Positions 19,271 through 32,700 of a stretch of 43,217 nucleotides of DNA are shown in pieces. The notes under the pieces were generated by a model. The model searched no databases, was not told the origin of the DNA, and saw nothing but the letters and a program-made list of their open reading frames with translations. The stretch comes from Hemicentrotus pulcherrimus (lineage: Eukaryota; Echinodermata; Echinoidea; Camarodonta; Strongylocentrotidae). The position numbers and the translations under genes were made by a program. The stretch lies in assembly GCA_003118195.1 (NCBI GenBank), contig BEXV01001680.1:1-43217 (forward strand). The letters are read 5' to 3'. Every line of letters begins with the position of its first letter. Position 1 is the first letter of the stretch.

Positions 19271-19360
19271 TGAAGCTAATGCAAAACAATAAACATTATA
19301 TTTCAATATCTTGCTAAAAAAAACACCAGAATCTCTGTACATAGATGTTCATGTGACAAT

Positions 19361-19387
19361 CATCATCATCATCATCATCATCATCAT
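19361..19387. repeat. CAT trinucleotide microsatellite
   Basis: A perfect run of about nine CAT units in the convergent intergenic region. A CAA run lies at about 19902-19921 inside the last intron of the minus-strand gene. Confidence 0.9.
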
Positions 19388-19476
19388 ATGTAATATTGCA
19401 TTGATGGTGATCATCCACAATTAATAGATACATGTATAATCAGACAGCTAGTCACTCGGTGTACACTATAACCAAA

Positions 19477-19569
19477 CTAAGCCTCTCGTGCTCTGTATGT
19501 CTCTGTATTGTAATGAGTCCTGTGCGTAAGCTCTCTCACTAACTCATTGATTCTCTGGTATGTAGCAGT
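19477..19569 (-). pseudogene. Tandem duplicate of the last exon of the EF-hand/CAP-Gly gene
   Basis: Offset by exactly 115 bp from the real terminal exon (19684), this copy reads TATYQRINELVREL, identical over 14 residues, with one synonymous change (ACG to ACA), then diverges (THRTHYNTETYRAREA) and ends at TAG. The AG before it is kept (AAAAG|ACT), but the pyrimidine tract is lost because the upstream sequence is the coding end of the first copy. It lies 3' of the normal stop, so it is either a dead duplicate in the 3' UTR or an alternative last exon giving a different C-terminus. Confidence 0.75.
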
Positions 19570-19576
19570 CTTTTAT

Positions 19577-20755
19577 TCATGGTATTTCAATGAGTTCTGG
19601 CTCTCCTTCTCTGTAAGTCTTTGTAGTTCCAGTTTTGTGTCTTAGCTCTCTCACTAACTCATTGATTCTCTGGTACGTAGCAGTCTGTAAAAGGAAAAAC
19701 AAGTATGAGAGATGGATGGTTAACACACACACGCAAATTGATTTGAGATTTTGAACAAACGAGTCGAATATTGGCAAAATATACAGGTGTTAATAAGCAA
19801 CAGATCAATACAGAATGTTTTCTTAGAAGCTCAATCATGAAGATTTCACATTTCAAATTTGTCATGTTATCATACCTCAACTTCTCAAGTTGGATCATAA
19901 ACAACAACAACAACAACAACAATGTACTTAACTATAGATGATCCTTACATATTTTAACACAAAAAGGTTTTTATGAGCCATTTTTGTCCTATTGCCTCCT
20001 AGTTAGTCCCTATAAAAAATGCCTAATTAAGAGGTAAGATTGCTAGGTGTGAGATTGCTTGTGTGCCTTCCATACATTAGGGATCACAGTTTAACTTGGA
20101 ACTTAAGTGACACATATAAATAACTTCTTTCTAAGATAAACAAACCTTTGCATTGAGAACAAGAAACATGTCTGTGATCTTGACTATCTTGCCGTGTTTC
20201 TTGTTAGCATGAAAGTATCTCTTGCCGTTGATGATTCCATCTGTGTCGCCAGCTGTTAAAATAAAATGAAGTAAAAAGATTTGTTTCAAGGGAAAGCAGT
20301 CAAAAAGCTTGTTACACTGAATTCAGAATCATTCCCACCAACTCTCGTTAGACCCATATTCCAGAAAAGGTATGATGTATTGGAAATCAACAGATAAACA
20401 AATTTGTTAACTTGGGGTATTTCTCTAAATGTCGCCATTTTTAGTTACAGAATGTTGTAACTGTTCTCTTTCTCAAATCAGTTCTTGCCACTGAATGGCA
20501 TTATGGGATTACTGAAAATACAGTTTGAAACAATCAATCATCAGGTCTCAAGAAAACGTTATATCCTCTATAAAATGAACTCGTGCTTAGTTACCTGCTC
20601 TTTTCTTGTATTATGATAAGGAAGTTCTTGCATAAAAATCGACTTACTTGGTTCATCTAGCCTTAGCCCCACATATATATGATGGTCGATAGGGTCCTTG
20701 TCTATCTTGCCAACAAACTTGACGATCCCTGTCAGGAAATCACTTGGTTTCATTG
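19577..20755 (-). CDS. CAP-Gly-like domain and C-terminal tail exons
   Basis: Exons 20755-20648, 20252-20146 and 19684-19577, preceded by the end of 21546-21147, build one domain. VHVGDRVRVKKSGTK leads into SMKPSDFLTGIVKFVGKID, HHIYVGLRLDEP, GDTDGIINGKRYFHA and HGKIVKITDMFLVLN. CAP-Gly domains read VG..V.v......GtvrfvG.t.f..G.wvGVeLDEP.GKNDGsv.G.rYF.C....G.fv....v. The GKNDG motif, which contacts the EEY/F tail of tubulin, is GDTDG here: the two Gly and one Asp are kept, while Lys and Asn are replaced. The tail is TATYQRINELVRELRHKTGT, then 15 residues, stop TGA overlapping AATAAA. Confidence 0.85.
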
Positions 20756-23700
20756 CTGTAAGAGAGAGGATAAATCAATTTCAAACACTGTCCTTTCTTC
20801 AGATTAATGTTTTGAATAGAAGCGATCTGTATTCTGCTTTCTATTTCATCCTAAAAGAAAGTCAATAGAATATATACATTCTCTCCATTTTATGAAGAAT
20901 GCTTTGTATCAAAATAAAAAATTATGTTCAGCTACAGAGTATTACATAAAAAAAAACATCCAGTATCTATGCATATTGATAACTGTGATGTTATTTTCCA
21001 AACAACTAATTTTACATTTTAATATATCTCCAATTTGATTGGTGGATTTATGTTTTCAGAAAAAAACATGTTTACAAGGTGAATTGAATATATTTTCTTT
21101 TCAAATGACGTAGATGACTAAACATTAGGAAAAGAGAGTAACTTACATATGATCTTTGTACCGCTCTTCTTGACCCTCACTCGGTCCCCAACATGTACAA
21201 ACTGAGCCACCATGAAATCATCTTCATACAGACGGGTCCCTTTAGGAAGCGCTGACTTGTCCCGCCTCTGTATCCTAGCAACACAAGACTTGGGTCGAAC
21301 ACGTTGATGTGACCTTGGTGACCCTGACCTCTTATCTTGTAGAGAGTAAACTCCATTGGGTTCATAGAGGTCATAAACTGTTGGCATGTCGTCATGGTTA
21401 CCATCATTCTCTAGAAATCGGAGGAAGCTTTTCTTGGACGTATCGATAGCTTTAGTTGGAGAGTTGTGCTTTGTGTGAGAGGGGTAATTGTCTCCTTCAT
21501 CTGAGATGTCTTCTAGTAATGGGGAGGCACCTTGTCTTGCAGCAGACTGGAAGGAAGGAAGGAATAATACAGAAAATAGAATCTATATTCAGCATTTTAG
21601 CATCTACCCAGTATTCAATTCCATATTAAAACATAAACATCAACATACAGGTAATATAAAAGAAATACTACCTATACATTATTATTATTAAAATAGTAAA
21701 ATATTGACGGTAACAACAAAAATAGAATTCAGTTGCTGTATAAAAACCCTGATAGGTTTGTCTGGGCAGCTGCCAAAAACAGCAAAATTAGTAAAAGAAT
21801 CATACAAAAAGATAAATCTCATCTTTCACTCTACACCTAGGTTGTGAAAATTACTAGGGACATTAAATTGCATGAGAATTATCAATACCATCACAATTTA
21901 TGTGTCATTATCTATTACCTCTCATTTCTTTATCATTATCCCTCCTTCTGTGTCTCTTTCTATATTTGGTCTTTATCTCTACTCTATCTTTCCCTTTTTC
22001 TTTTTTGGTCCCCCCCCCCCNNNNNNNNNNNNNNNNNNNNNNNNNNNNNNNNNNNNNNNNNNNNNNNNNNNNNNNNNNNNNNNNNNNNNNNNNNNNNNNN
22101 NNNNNNNNNNNNNNNNNNNNNNNNNNNNNNNNNNNNNNNNNNNNNNNNNNNNNNNNNNNNNNNNNNNNNNNNNNNNNNNNNNNNNNNNNNNNNNNNNNNN
22201 NNNNNNNNNNNNNNNNNNNNNNNNNNNNNNNNNNNNNNNNNNNNNNNNNNNNNNNNNNNNNNNNNNNNNNNNNNNNNNNNNNNNNNNNNNNNNNNNNNNN
22301 NNNNNNNNNNNNNNNNNNNNNNNNNNNNNNNNNNNNNNNNNNNNNNNNNNNNNNNNNNNNNNNNNNNNNNNNNNNNNNNNNNNNNNNNNNNNNNNNNNNN
22401 NNNNNNNNNNNNNNNNNNNNNNNNNNNNNNNNNNNNNNNNNNNNNNNGGGGGGGGCACCTGCTGCAAAAATGATACTCTTAGCACTGGAAGTATGCTATG
22501 TACTCCCAATTACAATAGGCAATTTAAATTTTGATCAATGGTAAATAAAGAATTAGTGGCACATTCAGCACCCTCTAGGCTAATGTAAGCAAATCATTTC
22601 TGTGCAATCTCTTGGTAAAGTACATTGCTGCCTGCACCCCACTAAAAAGCTGGCTACCTAAATAATAATTAACCATCTAAATGGTTTACTTACTAGTTGA
22701 GGGATTCCATAGATTTTCTGTTCCCTGTTGCATTAGCAATCTGTTGAGCTTGTTTTATGACAAGGCGATCCTTCCCATCTAACAGCTTCTTTAAAGTCTC
22801 AACTTCACACTTAGCATGTTCCATCTCAGTTTCCACGGCAATCAAACGGTTTATCTCATCCTCGAGATGCTGGAAGAACAAAATAATAAGATTGATATCA
22901 TTAACCCACTCAAGAGTAGAATCTCACAATGGGAGCAGAGAGAAATAAGTTATATGGTTTGTATGCTTAACCGTTTCAAAGTAGATTCTTGTGATTGGTT
23001 AGGTGCAAAATATCTTTGACTAAAGCCCAAAGGCTGTTGACAGAAATGAACTCACTCCCTTCTGATTCTCAAGAGATAATACGCAAATTTATATATCATA
23101 AGCATTGCTAAATTCTGATGTTTATCATTATGTTAAACAAATTATCTTAGATTCAAATCAGTAAACACCTTAAAGGCCAGCTGTACTAGCTCAGCCAGAA
23201 GGGAAGTTAGACCACACAGCAAGGTCACTGACGGGTGGCTATCTCATTAACTCGGCTCTCAGTTAACATAAGAAAAAGAGTATTATGGGGGACCAACAGG
23301 CACCAATTGGTGAAGGTTTTCTATACAGTGTGAGTCAAAAAAAACTTTACACCTAAAAAAATGCTGATAATTTTAAGAATCATTTATGAAAAGCAAATTA
23401 TTATACACTATATGAAAGAGTGTTTCATCCCAAATCGTTTGGTACCATTTCGGGTGGTATGTGTTCATGCTTGGATAAATAGGAGGCATTGTTTGCGAGA
23501 GTGCAAAAATCGACTTGCGCCAAATAATGCTTATGTGATGTTTGAATAAAACAATTGGGATTTCGGTATTAATTCGGTCTTTGCAGATCTAAATAACATC
23601 CCTACCAAAATTATTCATGTCACACATATCAAAACACACACAGGGTCACACTCCATAAGTCACACAAACACACGCACATACACACGCACACACACACACA

Positions 23701-26700
23701 CACACACACACGCATATCAAATTTAGATGCAGACTGACAAAGTCCTTTGGGAGAAACGAATCATTATCATGTTAATGCACCAAACTTTCATTTAATGGCA
23801 TTATGATTGAATTTTAATTCCATTTTGATATCAATTGCGAAATTTGCAAATTTACAGTAATGTTCATTACGTAATGATGTCTTGGTTCCTAAAAGGTAAC
23901 CACAACGCATATGAAGTTATAAACCATCTGTTTAAGTGTGTCCGCGTGTGTGTGTGTGGGTGTGTTAGTGTGTGTGGTTCATATGTGCGTGTGCGTGTGT
24001 GTGTATGTGACTTTGCTACTGAAAAAAGCATCTGCAATGCATCACATTTCATACATTCGATTCATTCTCTCACTTTAATACTTTGGCGCAATTCGATTTG
24101 TGCACTCTCGCAAACAATACCTCCTGTTCATTCAAGCGTGAACACATACCACCCAAAAATGGTACCAAACGATTCAGGATAAAACACTCTTTCATATGAT
24201 GTATAATACTTTACTGTTCATAAATTATTGCTTAAATTATTAGTAATTTCCTAGGTGTAAAGTTTTTTTTTGACTCACACTGTATAGAGGGAGCAAGTAG
24301 CTACAATAAATACAGTGTGGCTTTATATAATTTTGCATACTTTAACAATTTCCTTGTACTGTCGACTGCAATACATCTTTTCTCTTCCACAATGAAGATG
24401 TTGCTACCATCATTGTAACTAATGATTTGTATTACTCTGATTTTTTACATACCTTGATAGTTGTCTTGTTATCTCGCAGGATGTATCTTGCATGTGTAAG
24501 TTGAGTTTTCTTCTCGTCTAAGACACTCTGTACTGCTGCCACTCTCTCATCTGTCTCAGAAAGATCTTTCTTCAATAATGGGATCACCCTCAGCTCCTAA
24601 AACATAACAATTAAAACAGGGGGACTTATAAAACATTACACTTTTAGTTATCAAACGCTTTATCCTAAGACATCTGTTACACAACCAAACTCTTAACTGA
24701 ATGACTTTGTGCCATTAATGAAGTGTGTTTTTATCAGTCTGTCTGCTACTGATCTTGTCAGTGTGACTAAGGCATATGAAAGGAGTTGGAGTTACATCTA
24801 GAAAATCATAAAGAGGATTATTCACCCATCCACCCATCCACCCATCCACCCTTCTACTAACAATAGTAATATACACTCTCTCAACAACAAAAAAACAAAA
24901 ACAGTTTCAACTCTTAATATTTGCTTTTATCAAACATCAAGGGAAGGGGTAATCTTCACCTCTTCCATTTGTTGGTTCCTCTTGATTTCACCTCTGAGCT
25001 GATGATGAAGATCAGCTACCTTAGCTTCTAATATCTCAACATTCTCCTTGCTATCAGTCAGCGTCTTGTTTGTTTCTTCTAGTTTGGTCTTCATGTGACG
25101 CAGATCATAGTCTTTCTCTCGAACGGTAGACCTGGATTCAAAGCAAAGATTATACAATACCCTGATAATATCATCGATATTAAATTTCTCAAATACAATG
25201 ATCATTGTTGTGTGTATTTAGCATCATCTGTCATTATATATCTGACACAATTAAATGTGAGATGCAGACCCTATCCCCACACTGATCTCCACCCCTTCAT
25301 CCCCTCAAATCACATAATTATTTAACTTTAAGCTTCCTCTCATAATGTTGCACATTCTCCATTTATCTTTTCATTCTGCAGAGCAAAGAAACAGTTTTAT
25401 AACACTGGAATTAAAGGTTTTGGAGAGACAAGAGAATAAAAACATTTTATGTTTGAAATGAAATTGAACCTCAGTAATGAAGTAAATGCCCAAACTGTGA
25501 ATAGAATATGCTGAACTAGTATATAGGAATGACCTGTAAGACAGTATCTTTAGAATGTTGTAAGAACTCACTGTGTTACTTTGAGGATATCCCTCACTGA
25601 CTCGAGGTTCTGTTCAGCTTTGTCTCCTTCAGCAGCTACATATGAGACATACAAGAGATATATTGAAACATATCACATACATAGTAGATGTATAGTTTAT
25701 TGAAAAATCAGAATTACAGTAGATGTATATTGAAACATATCAAATATATTGTGAAATACATCAGACAGCTATTGAAACATTCTATGATATTTACTGAAAC
25801 ATACAAAAGAGATATAAAAATATGCCTGAAACATACTAAAACATATCAAAGAGAAATCGCAATACTAGTTGATTGTTTTGGCCCTAATTTAGTTTAAAGT
25901 CCTTGTTTTGTCTTGCAGGATGAACTACCAATTATACACAAAAAAAAGATATTAGAAGTCTCTTCTAATTACTCTACAAATAAATAGAATATTTGAAGGA
26001 TCATGATCACTCCCTTACATAATTTAATTTTTGTTTTTGTCAAGACTCAAGACTCAAAGTAAAAAAAAAAAAAATGTAGAAAATAATTATTAGAAGGGCA
26101 CTTTACGTATTTGATCCAGGGTCCTCAGATTGTTGCCATGACTGCTTGCGCGCACGTGCATTACAGGCGCACGCCACAAAACTAGGTCACGCATATCGGG
26201 TTTTCAAAATNCTTTTTTGACTATTTTCCATTTTCATAACAAAATAGAAGAACAATGATTTTCTAGGAAATAGCATTAGAAATATGGATAAAATAGAAAA
26301 ATGTATATTTTACGCATAAAAAACATCCAGGGCAGTTTGGTATCATATACCATAATCATATCTTATTTTAGAGAAAGATCATACCTCTTGCTTCTAATCC
26401 TTTCATCTTGGTATTGAGTTTCTCTACTTCTCTCTCGAGATGTTCAATCTGCTTCCCTCTTCGTTCATTCTGTCAAGATACAACATTACTATCTATAAGG
26501 CTTGTGCTATAAGGACTCTAAGGCATTTATTGTTATCAGACCTTTGTGAAGGCTTTTCAGACTAGCAACACTAACAAATATATTTTGGTCAGTCTTAGAT
26601 AATTACAAAAGGATCATTCACAAATACTCATTAATGCTGTTATTGGATGTACATTCCATATAACAACTCAGTTCTAGTAATTGTATTACAATGATCTCTT

Positions 26701-29700
26701 TTTTTTTCAAGTACTAATTCTCTAAGTGTGTGATAATTCCTTTTGCATATAATCAATCCCCCTAAAGAAGCCCTAAATTAAAGTTAATATATTTCAGTGA
26801 AATGTTATGAATCTTACAGCCACCATCAAAACATGAGCATATATCTGGATAGGATAGTGAGTACAGAGGAAAAGGTATGGGTGCATCAAATAGTATAAAC
26901 ATCTCAACTTGACAGAAGTCAGATAGAAGTGTGTAATTCATACCTCTGATTTGGTCCTATCTAAGGTTTTAGTCGTTTTCTCCAGAGCACTGGCATTGCT
27001 ACTGTTTTCTCTTGAAACAGTGCTTAGCTGCTTCTCAAGATCCTGTAGGACAAAATGAATCATGATAAAAGTTTATTTCCTACCTCTTAACAAATTTATA
27101 ACAATAAATCAACAGATTTTCGAAAGAGGTATTGAATCACGTTGATTTGTATAAACATAATAACATGAAATCCATTATAGCTCTATGTATATGTCTTTAA
27201 TTAGTAATCTTCATTTCTTTCCTGTTTAACAAGTACCATAGACTATTTATTCTGTTCAAGATCTTAGATCTAACCTGTCCCTCTACCGACCGAGAGCCAG
27301 CAGCCCGTAATACAGCATTAATGCCCTTCTGAATCACGCCACATGATATAATCAAAATCACTGCCTATCTACCTGTCTCTTTTTTCTTTCTTTCTCCAGT
27401 TCAATTCTGGTAGATGCCAGATCTTCTGCTGAAGAAGTCAGCAACTCCATCTCCAGTTCCCTGTGAATACATAAAAACATTACAATGTTACCAAATATTT
27501 TCTCCCCAATAATTTGAGTAGAAACATGGACTATTTTTAATAGGGATATTTGTCAAGAATGTCATATACTCTTTGACATTTTTTACTAAATATGTCAAAT
27601 GGAAAGGCAAAATGTATATTCAACATTGGAATGTATATTCAACATTGGAATGTATATCCAACATTGGAATGTATATCCAACATTGGAATGTATATTCAAC
27701 ATTGGAATGTATATTCAACATTGGAATGTATATTTTGTCTGTTCAGAGCCAGCAGGGTGTTGACTATTATGTAGCAGAGGAAGTATTTTAACAAACACAA
27801 AATACAGAATAAAACATAAAAAAGGGATTATTTCAGCCTTCAAATGTAAACAATGATATAGTGTAGAGAAGTACAGCTGTAACAAGATATCACTATTAAC
27901 AGGAGATGTTATGCCTGCATGGGAATTAGTTCATAGTACCTTGTTCACAATCCACATAGCAACATATAAATCCCCCAATAGCTGTTAAAAGTTACAGTAC
28001 TGATTATAAAACGTGATCCAACAACTAAATGCTCACATGCCTATCAACCTTCTTAATTTGTGTGTAATCTCAGCTGTATGCTTTACAGATTGTTTACTAA
28101 TATGAATTCTTAATAATGCCTCAGTACTTTTTTTCTCAAAAATATCATACCAAACTTATAAACTATAAGAACTGACCTATCCACCAATCTGTGTTGCTGC
28201 TGAGTGACGTACTTCTTTGGTGGAACACGTGAAGATTCTCCTGTTCTTTTATTAAACCAGAATGATCCTACATTACCAGTGTACAGATGACACCATTCAT
28301 GCTGGTGAAAAAATAGATATGGTTGACAGGTCAATGACAGGTCAATGACAGGTCAATGTCAGGCAATCATCAAGGTCACCAGGATATCTAAATAATACTT
28401 CTTAAAGTCTGGCTTCCTTATCCTTTCTTATCTTTCCTTAAACCATATATAATATAAAGAAATCACAGTCATATATCTGGGCTCAGGATATTAGATAAAC
28501 AGAAACACAATACAGTGAGCTAAGGTCACATTGTAATGCAATAATCATTTAAAATTAACACGTTGACAATAAGAAAAAATATATACTAATTATATTATTA
28601 GCATACAAACAAAACAATTATGAAGAACTTTATCAACAATTAAAACTGACCTAAAAAGTATTCTAATTCATACATTCACTTAACATTTACTAGTGTGTCT
28701 TGCATACATGTACATGCTTATTACCAACACCTGTCATAGTACATAGGCCTACAATATAAATAGTAAGATTACATCAAGAACAAATAGATAAGCCTTTTTT
28801 GAAATAATAAAAACAAATAAAACAAAATAAAGAAGTGCTGTATCAAAAAGTATGGCATGCATTTACCTATTCAATAAGATGAACATGACTTGATCCATTA
28901 ATACACATGCTGGTATATATATATATATATATATCGTTCAGGTCTCAAGTTTCACAACAATACAATAATACAACGTATATCCCTCATAATGATAACAGGG
29001 TTGTCGCAAACCCTCGCTCAATAATGAAAATCTACCCCCAATATAGAATGACTGTGAGCCCTAGCAACCATACGCTTTACTAGTCTATAAAGACCAGCCT
29101 CAAAGTTGTTGCCAAAGAGCTTTCAACTTAAGAAATACAATGCAGTGGAACTGTAAAGATTTTATATCAATTTGAAATAACTGAGGACTAATCATGACAT
29201 TCTTGTAAAGCCTTTTTCTCACGATAACACAAAAGGGATTTGAAAGGGTCTGCCCAAGCAAGACTATTCTATATAAAGGTAAGTCCCTGAATAGATGGGC
29301 ACTTAACCATAATCCTATTATCTTTAATACAAAGAAAGCTACTGATTGTGATCCCTTCATAGGTTACAAAGGCTACAGTACGCAGCAAACAGAATTAAAA
29401 GCTACTTTCAACAACTCCATATTTACAAAACCACATTAGCCAGTTTGACAGTTGACTCTCTGGGTGTTTTCAAACTTAACATTCAGGTAAAATCAAATTA
29501 CCATGGTAACAAACATAACCTGGAGAATGCATTTTATACCCTATACACATTAATAATTTCCTCAACATTTTTACACTCAATTAACTGTATTATAATGAGC
29601 TCTCCATTTTGTCACTTGCCTACTTTATCATAAATTATCATCAGTATTTTATATTTATGATCAGACTTTGCTTTATACAACATTGATTTTATAGCACCAA

Positions 29701-32700
29701 TGTCTATTCAAATATTGTGGAATATTAAGATCATAAAATGTTTCATAATAGTCATTATAATGTACTACGTTGTTCTACAGAAGATACAGTTTAGTAGAAT
29801 ATCTTTTCAATGAGTCTTTTTTAATGTCTGTAGTAATCCACATATCCCACAAACTTATAAATCTGGTGGTTACACATAATCACACAGCCTGTATGAATGA
29901 GCTTAAATTGGGCAGTGAAAGATACAACTACAGATACTCTAAATTAAATCTTATTAATGTCAGATATGGATCATTGAGACAAAAGCATCTAAAATCAATG
30001 TCAAGGAAATTTTAAAGAGATTGTATATATCTCTCTGTTGTGAACATTCTACAGACAAACAAACCAACTTTGTAGCTCCAGAATATATTTCAAGTATATA
30101 CAGTACTAACATAAAGTCATTGCATTTCAATTCAAAATTTGAAATGTTTAAATGAATGTTCGTAGCTATTCAAATACTTGCATATTTATTTCCCTCTTTC
30201 CTCAACCTTATACCAGAAGTTGCATGCGCTATATATATGGTTAATTGGAGAATGACTGATGATGAAGACTAATGACTGAACTGTCACATAAACACAAAAT
30301 CAAACAAAATGGAAAATATTCCACAAGACTTACAGGATAAGGATCCCTTGCTCTGTATAATGTAACAATGAGTCTCTTTGCCATGGGAACAAAGTAAACA
30401 TAAGGCATATTAATCTTCCTACCAGCCTCACTGAAAGATAAATAGAGGAATGGAGAGAAGATACATCAGTAAAATTACACTAAAATGCAGCAAAATGTAG
30501 CGTTCTAAAGTCTTGACCAGGACCTGTTCCATAAAGCCTTTTTCAATGACAAATCACAAACATCAGTGACAAATCTGCTGATAACCAATCAAAAAAAATT
30601 CTAGCTTATAAAAAAAATGGCATTTGTCACCATAGAGATATATACTACTAACACTGATGACAAGTTTTGTGAAACAGGACCCTGGTCACAATCCATCATG
30701 TGTCCAATGAACAATCTACAATTTACAAAAACATAAAGATAAATTTAACAAATCAAATTAAGGAGATTATACCAACATTTATGAAAATCATTTTTTTTGT
30801 GTAAATGGTTGTAATATATACAGTTGTATTTCAATTTTTTCTTTCAATGAATTCACTTTTTTCAATAAAACTTTATTCAATAAATGAGATACTTACTTGA
30901 CAAAGTGATTGCTGATTTGATTCAAGTCTTCGTCAGTCAGTTGTAATCCAAAGTTGATTGAATTTATTATCTAGTAAAGGAAAATTAAATGTATCATATA
31001 TTTGCAAAGTAATAAAGTTAACAATTTACATAGACAGCTGAATAATAATCATATATAATAGACCATATTTGCATAGTGCATGTCACTTTTCAGTCCCTAC
31101 GTGTACTCAGCAAAAAAGCACATATGATTTTAAACAATTCAAATACAGATACCTATTTCCTGAGATAAATGGTTTAAAGTAGTAAAACTTTTAATATGAG
31201 CCATTCAAGTGTGTTCCACATCAATAACTAACAAAGCAATTACAAAGAATATCATGATTACATGTCGTTATCAACATAGAAGACCAGCGTCTTCAGTAGC
31301 CTACCCCCTGCCAAATTAATTCAAAGAAATTCACTTCATATATTAATAATTAACAATAAATATGACATATTTTTTAATCAAGTGCAATATGTTTCATATT
31401 GACTAGAGTTTTAAGTATATATATATGTAAAATGAATATTTTTAGTGTATAGAAATCGATTTTGAATTTGAATTATTGATAAGTTGTTTATCTTACCCTA
31501 ATGAAGTCATTGATGTTAATCTTTCCATCATTATTCATATCAGCAATCTCAAAGAGGTCCATCAGAGATTTCTCAAAGAGATCTGGTTCTTGAAAATGCC
31601 ATGCATCGTAGTCTAAAGGCCGTGTAGTGCTACAGAGATATTGGTATAATTAGTAACATAGATGTATTCATATCACATTTATCCAAATATTTTTCACTTC
31701 ATTTAAACTTTGAAAGGAAAGGTGAGGGGCAAATAAAAAATGAAATGAGCTATTAAACTTTGTGATGTAATTCTGAAAGTAGTTCAACCATCTATCGATT
31801 TGCCTGAGAACATAAGAAAATTTATCCTTAAAATTTGTACAAAATCAATGTTTTTAAGAAAGTAAAAAAAACTAATATTGACTCTTAATAAGAACAAAAA
31901 GAAAAATCTAAATTCATAGAAATCATGAATAAGATGAGTAGCTGCTATACCACTATAACCATCTTGACAATCTTGCTTTCCAAAACCATTTTGAATACAT
32001 TTGTTTAATTTAAATAAGGAATGCAAGTTTAAAATCATTTTCACAAAGAATGACTGGATCCTGTATTATCTAGATAGGCATTACTAATAGGAAAGCAAAG
32101 TTCTTACCTAGCGTCGCCTGTTTCTTTGTTAAAGTATATCACTCCATTCTTCAAGCCTTTGTCCAACACAACCCAGTGGTTCTAGAAGAGATGAGAAAGA
32201 AGATCAATGAAATAATCTTTTATAATCAATGCTGTTGCATGTGTCATGGAAAGATAAAAAGACAAATGGGTGGGTCCTGGAAAAGTGGATATCAACAGAA
32301 GTATTTAGAAGACAATACTGCATTCTCTCTATCCTTTTCAAGGTAATCTTCTCCCTCTTTTCTTTATCAACAAAACATATCTTAAAGAGATTAAATTAGC
32401 ATTTAATTACCTCTGAATTGACATCCTTCTTGCTGTAGAAAAACTTGAGCAGATGAACACCAAAAGGCAGGAACTCATCAAATGTCATCGGGGAATCCTG
32501 TAAAAAAAAGATGATCAACTTAACAAGCTTGCCATCGAGCTTGCAGCTATTTACATGAAATAATAGCCTGCAACAAGTTTGCCAACAACAGAGCACATAA
32601 ATATCTATAAATTTGTAAGTGGATGAAATTGATGATACAGTTTTGATTATGAAATGGGGTCACTCTGATAAGTTTCTGTATGTTGGTGATGTTATTATTC

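Larger units (their letters stand above)
18006..19476. other. Convergent intergenic region
   Basis: About 1.5 kb between the 3' ends of two convergent genes. It holds no coding frame. Contents are a repeat-like segment at 18990-19270 and a CAT microsatellite at 19361-19387. The minus gene's own polyadenylation site is not certain: an AATAAA sits directly at its stop codon (TGAATAAAAG), and other A/T-rich candidates exist further left. Confidence 0.5.

Noticed and set aside
21844..22544. Open frames spanning the N gap
   Set aside because: They are open only because unknown bases cannot form stops.
23835..24182. Plus-strand frame with a Val/Cys/Arg repeat
   Set aside because: It lies wholly inside the long-TIR element and crosses its GT microsatellite.
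27573..27791. Repeat peptides with IQHWNVY units
   Set aside because: They result from the 19-bp minisatellite in an intron.
29100..30015. Several 80-90-codon frames in the long intron
   Set aside because: AT-rich composition, no motifs and no matching splice sites.
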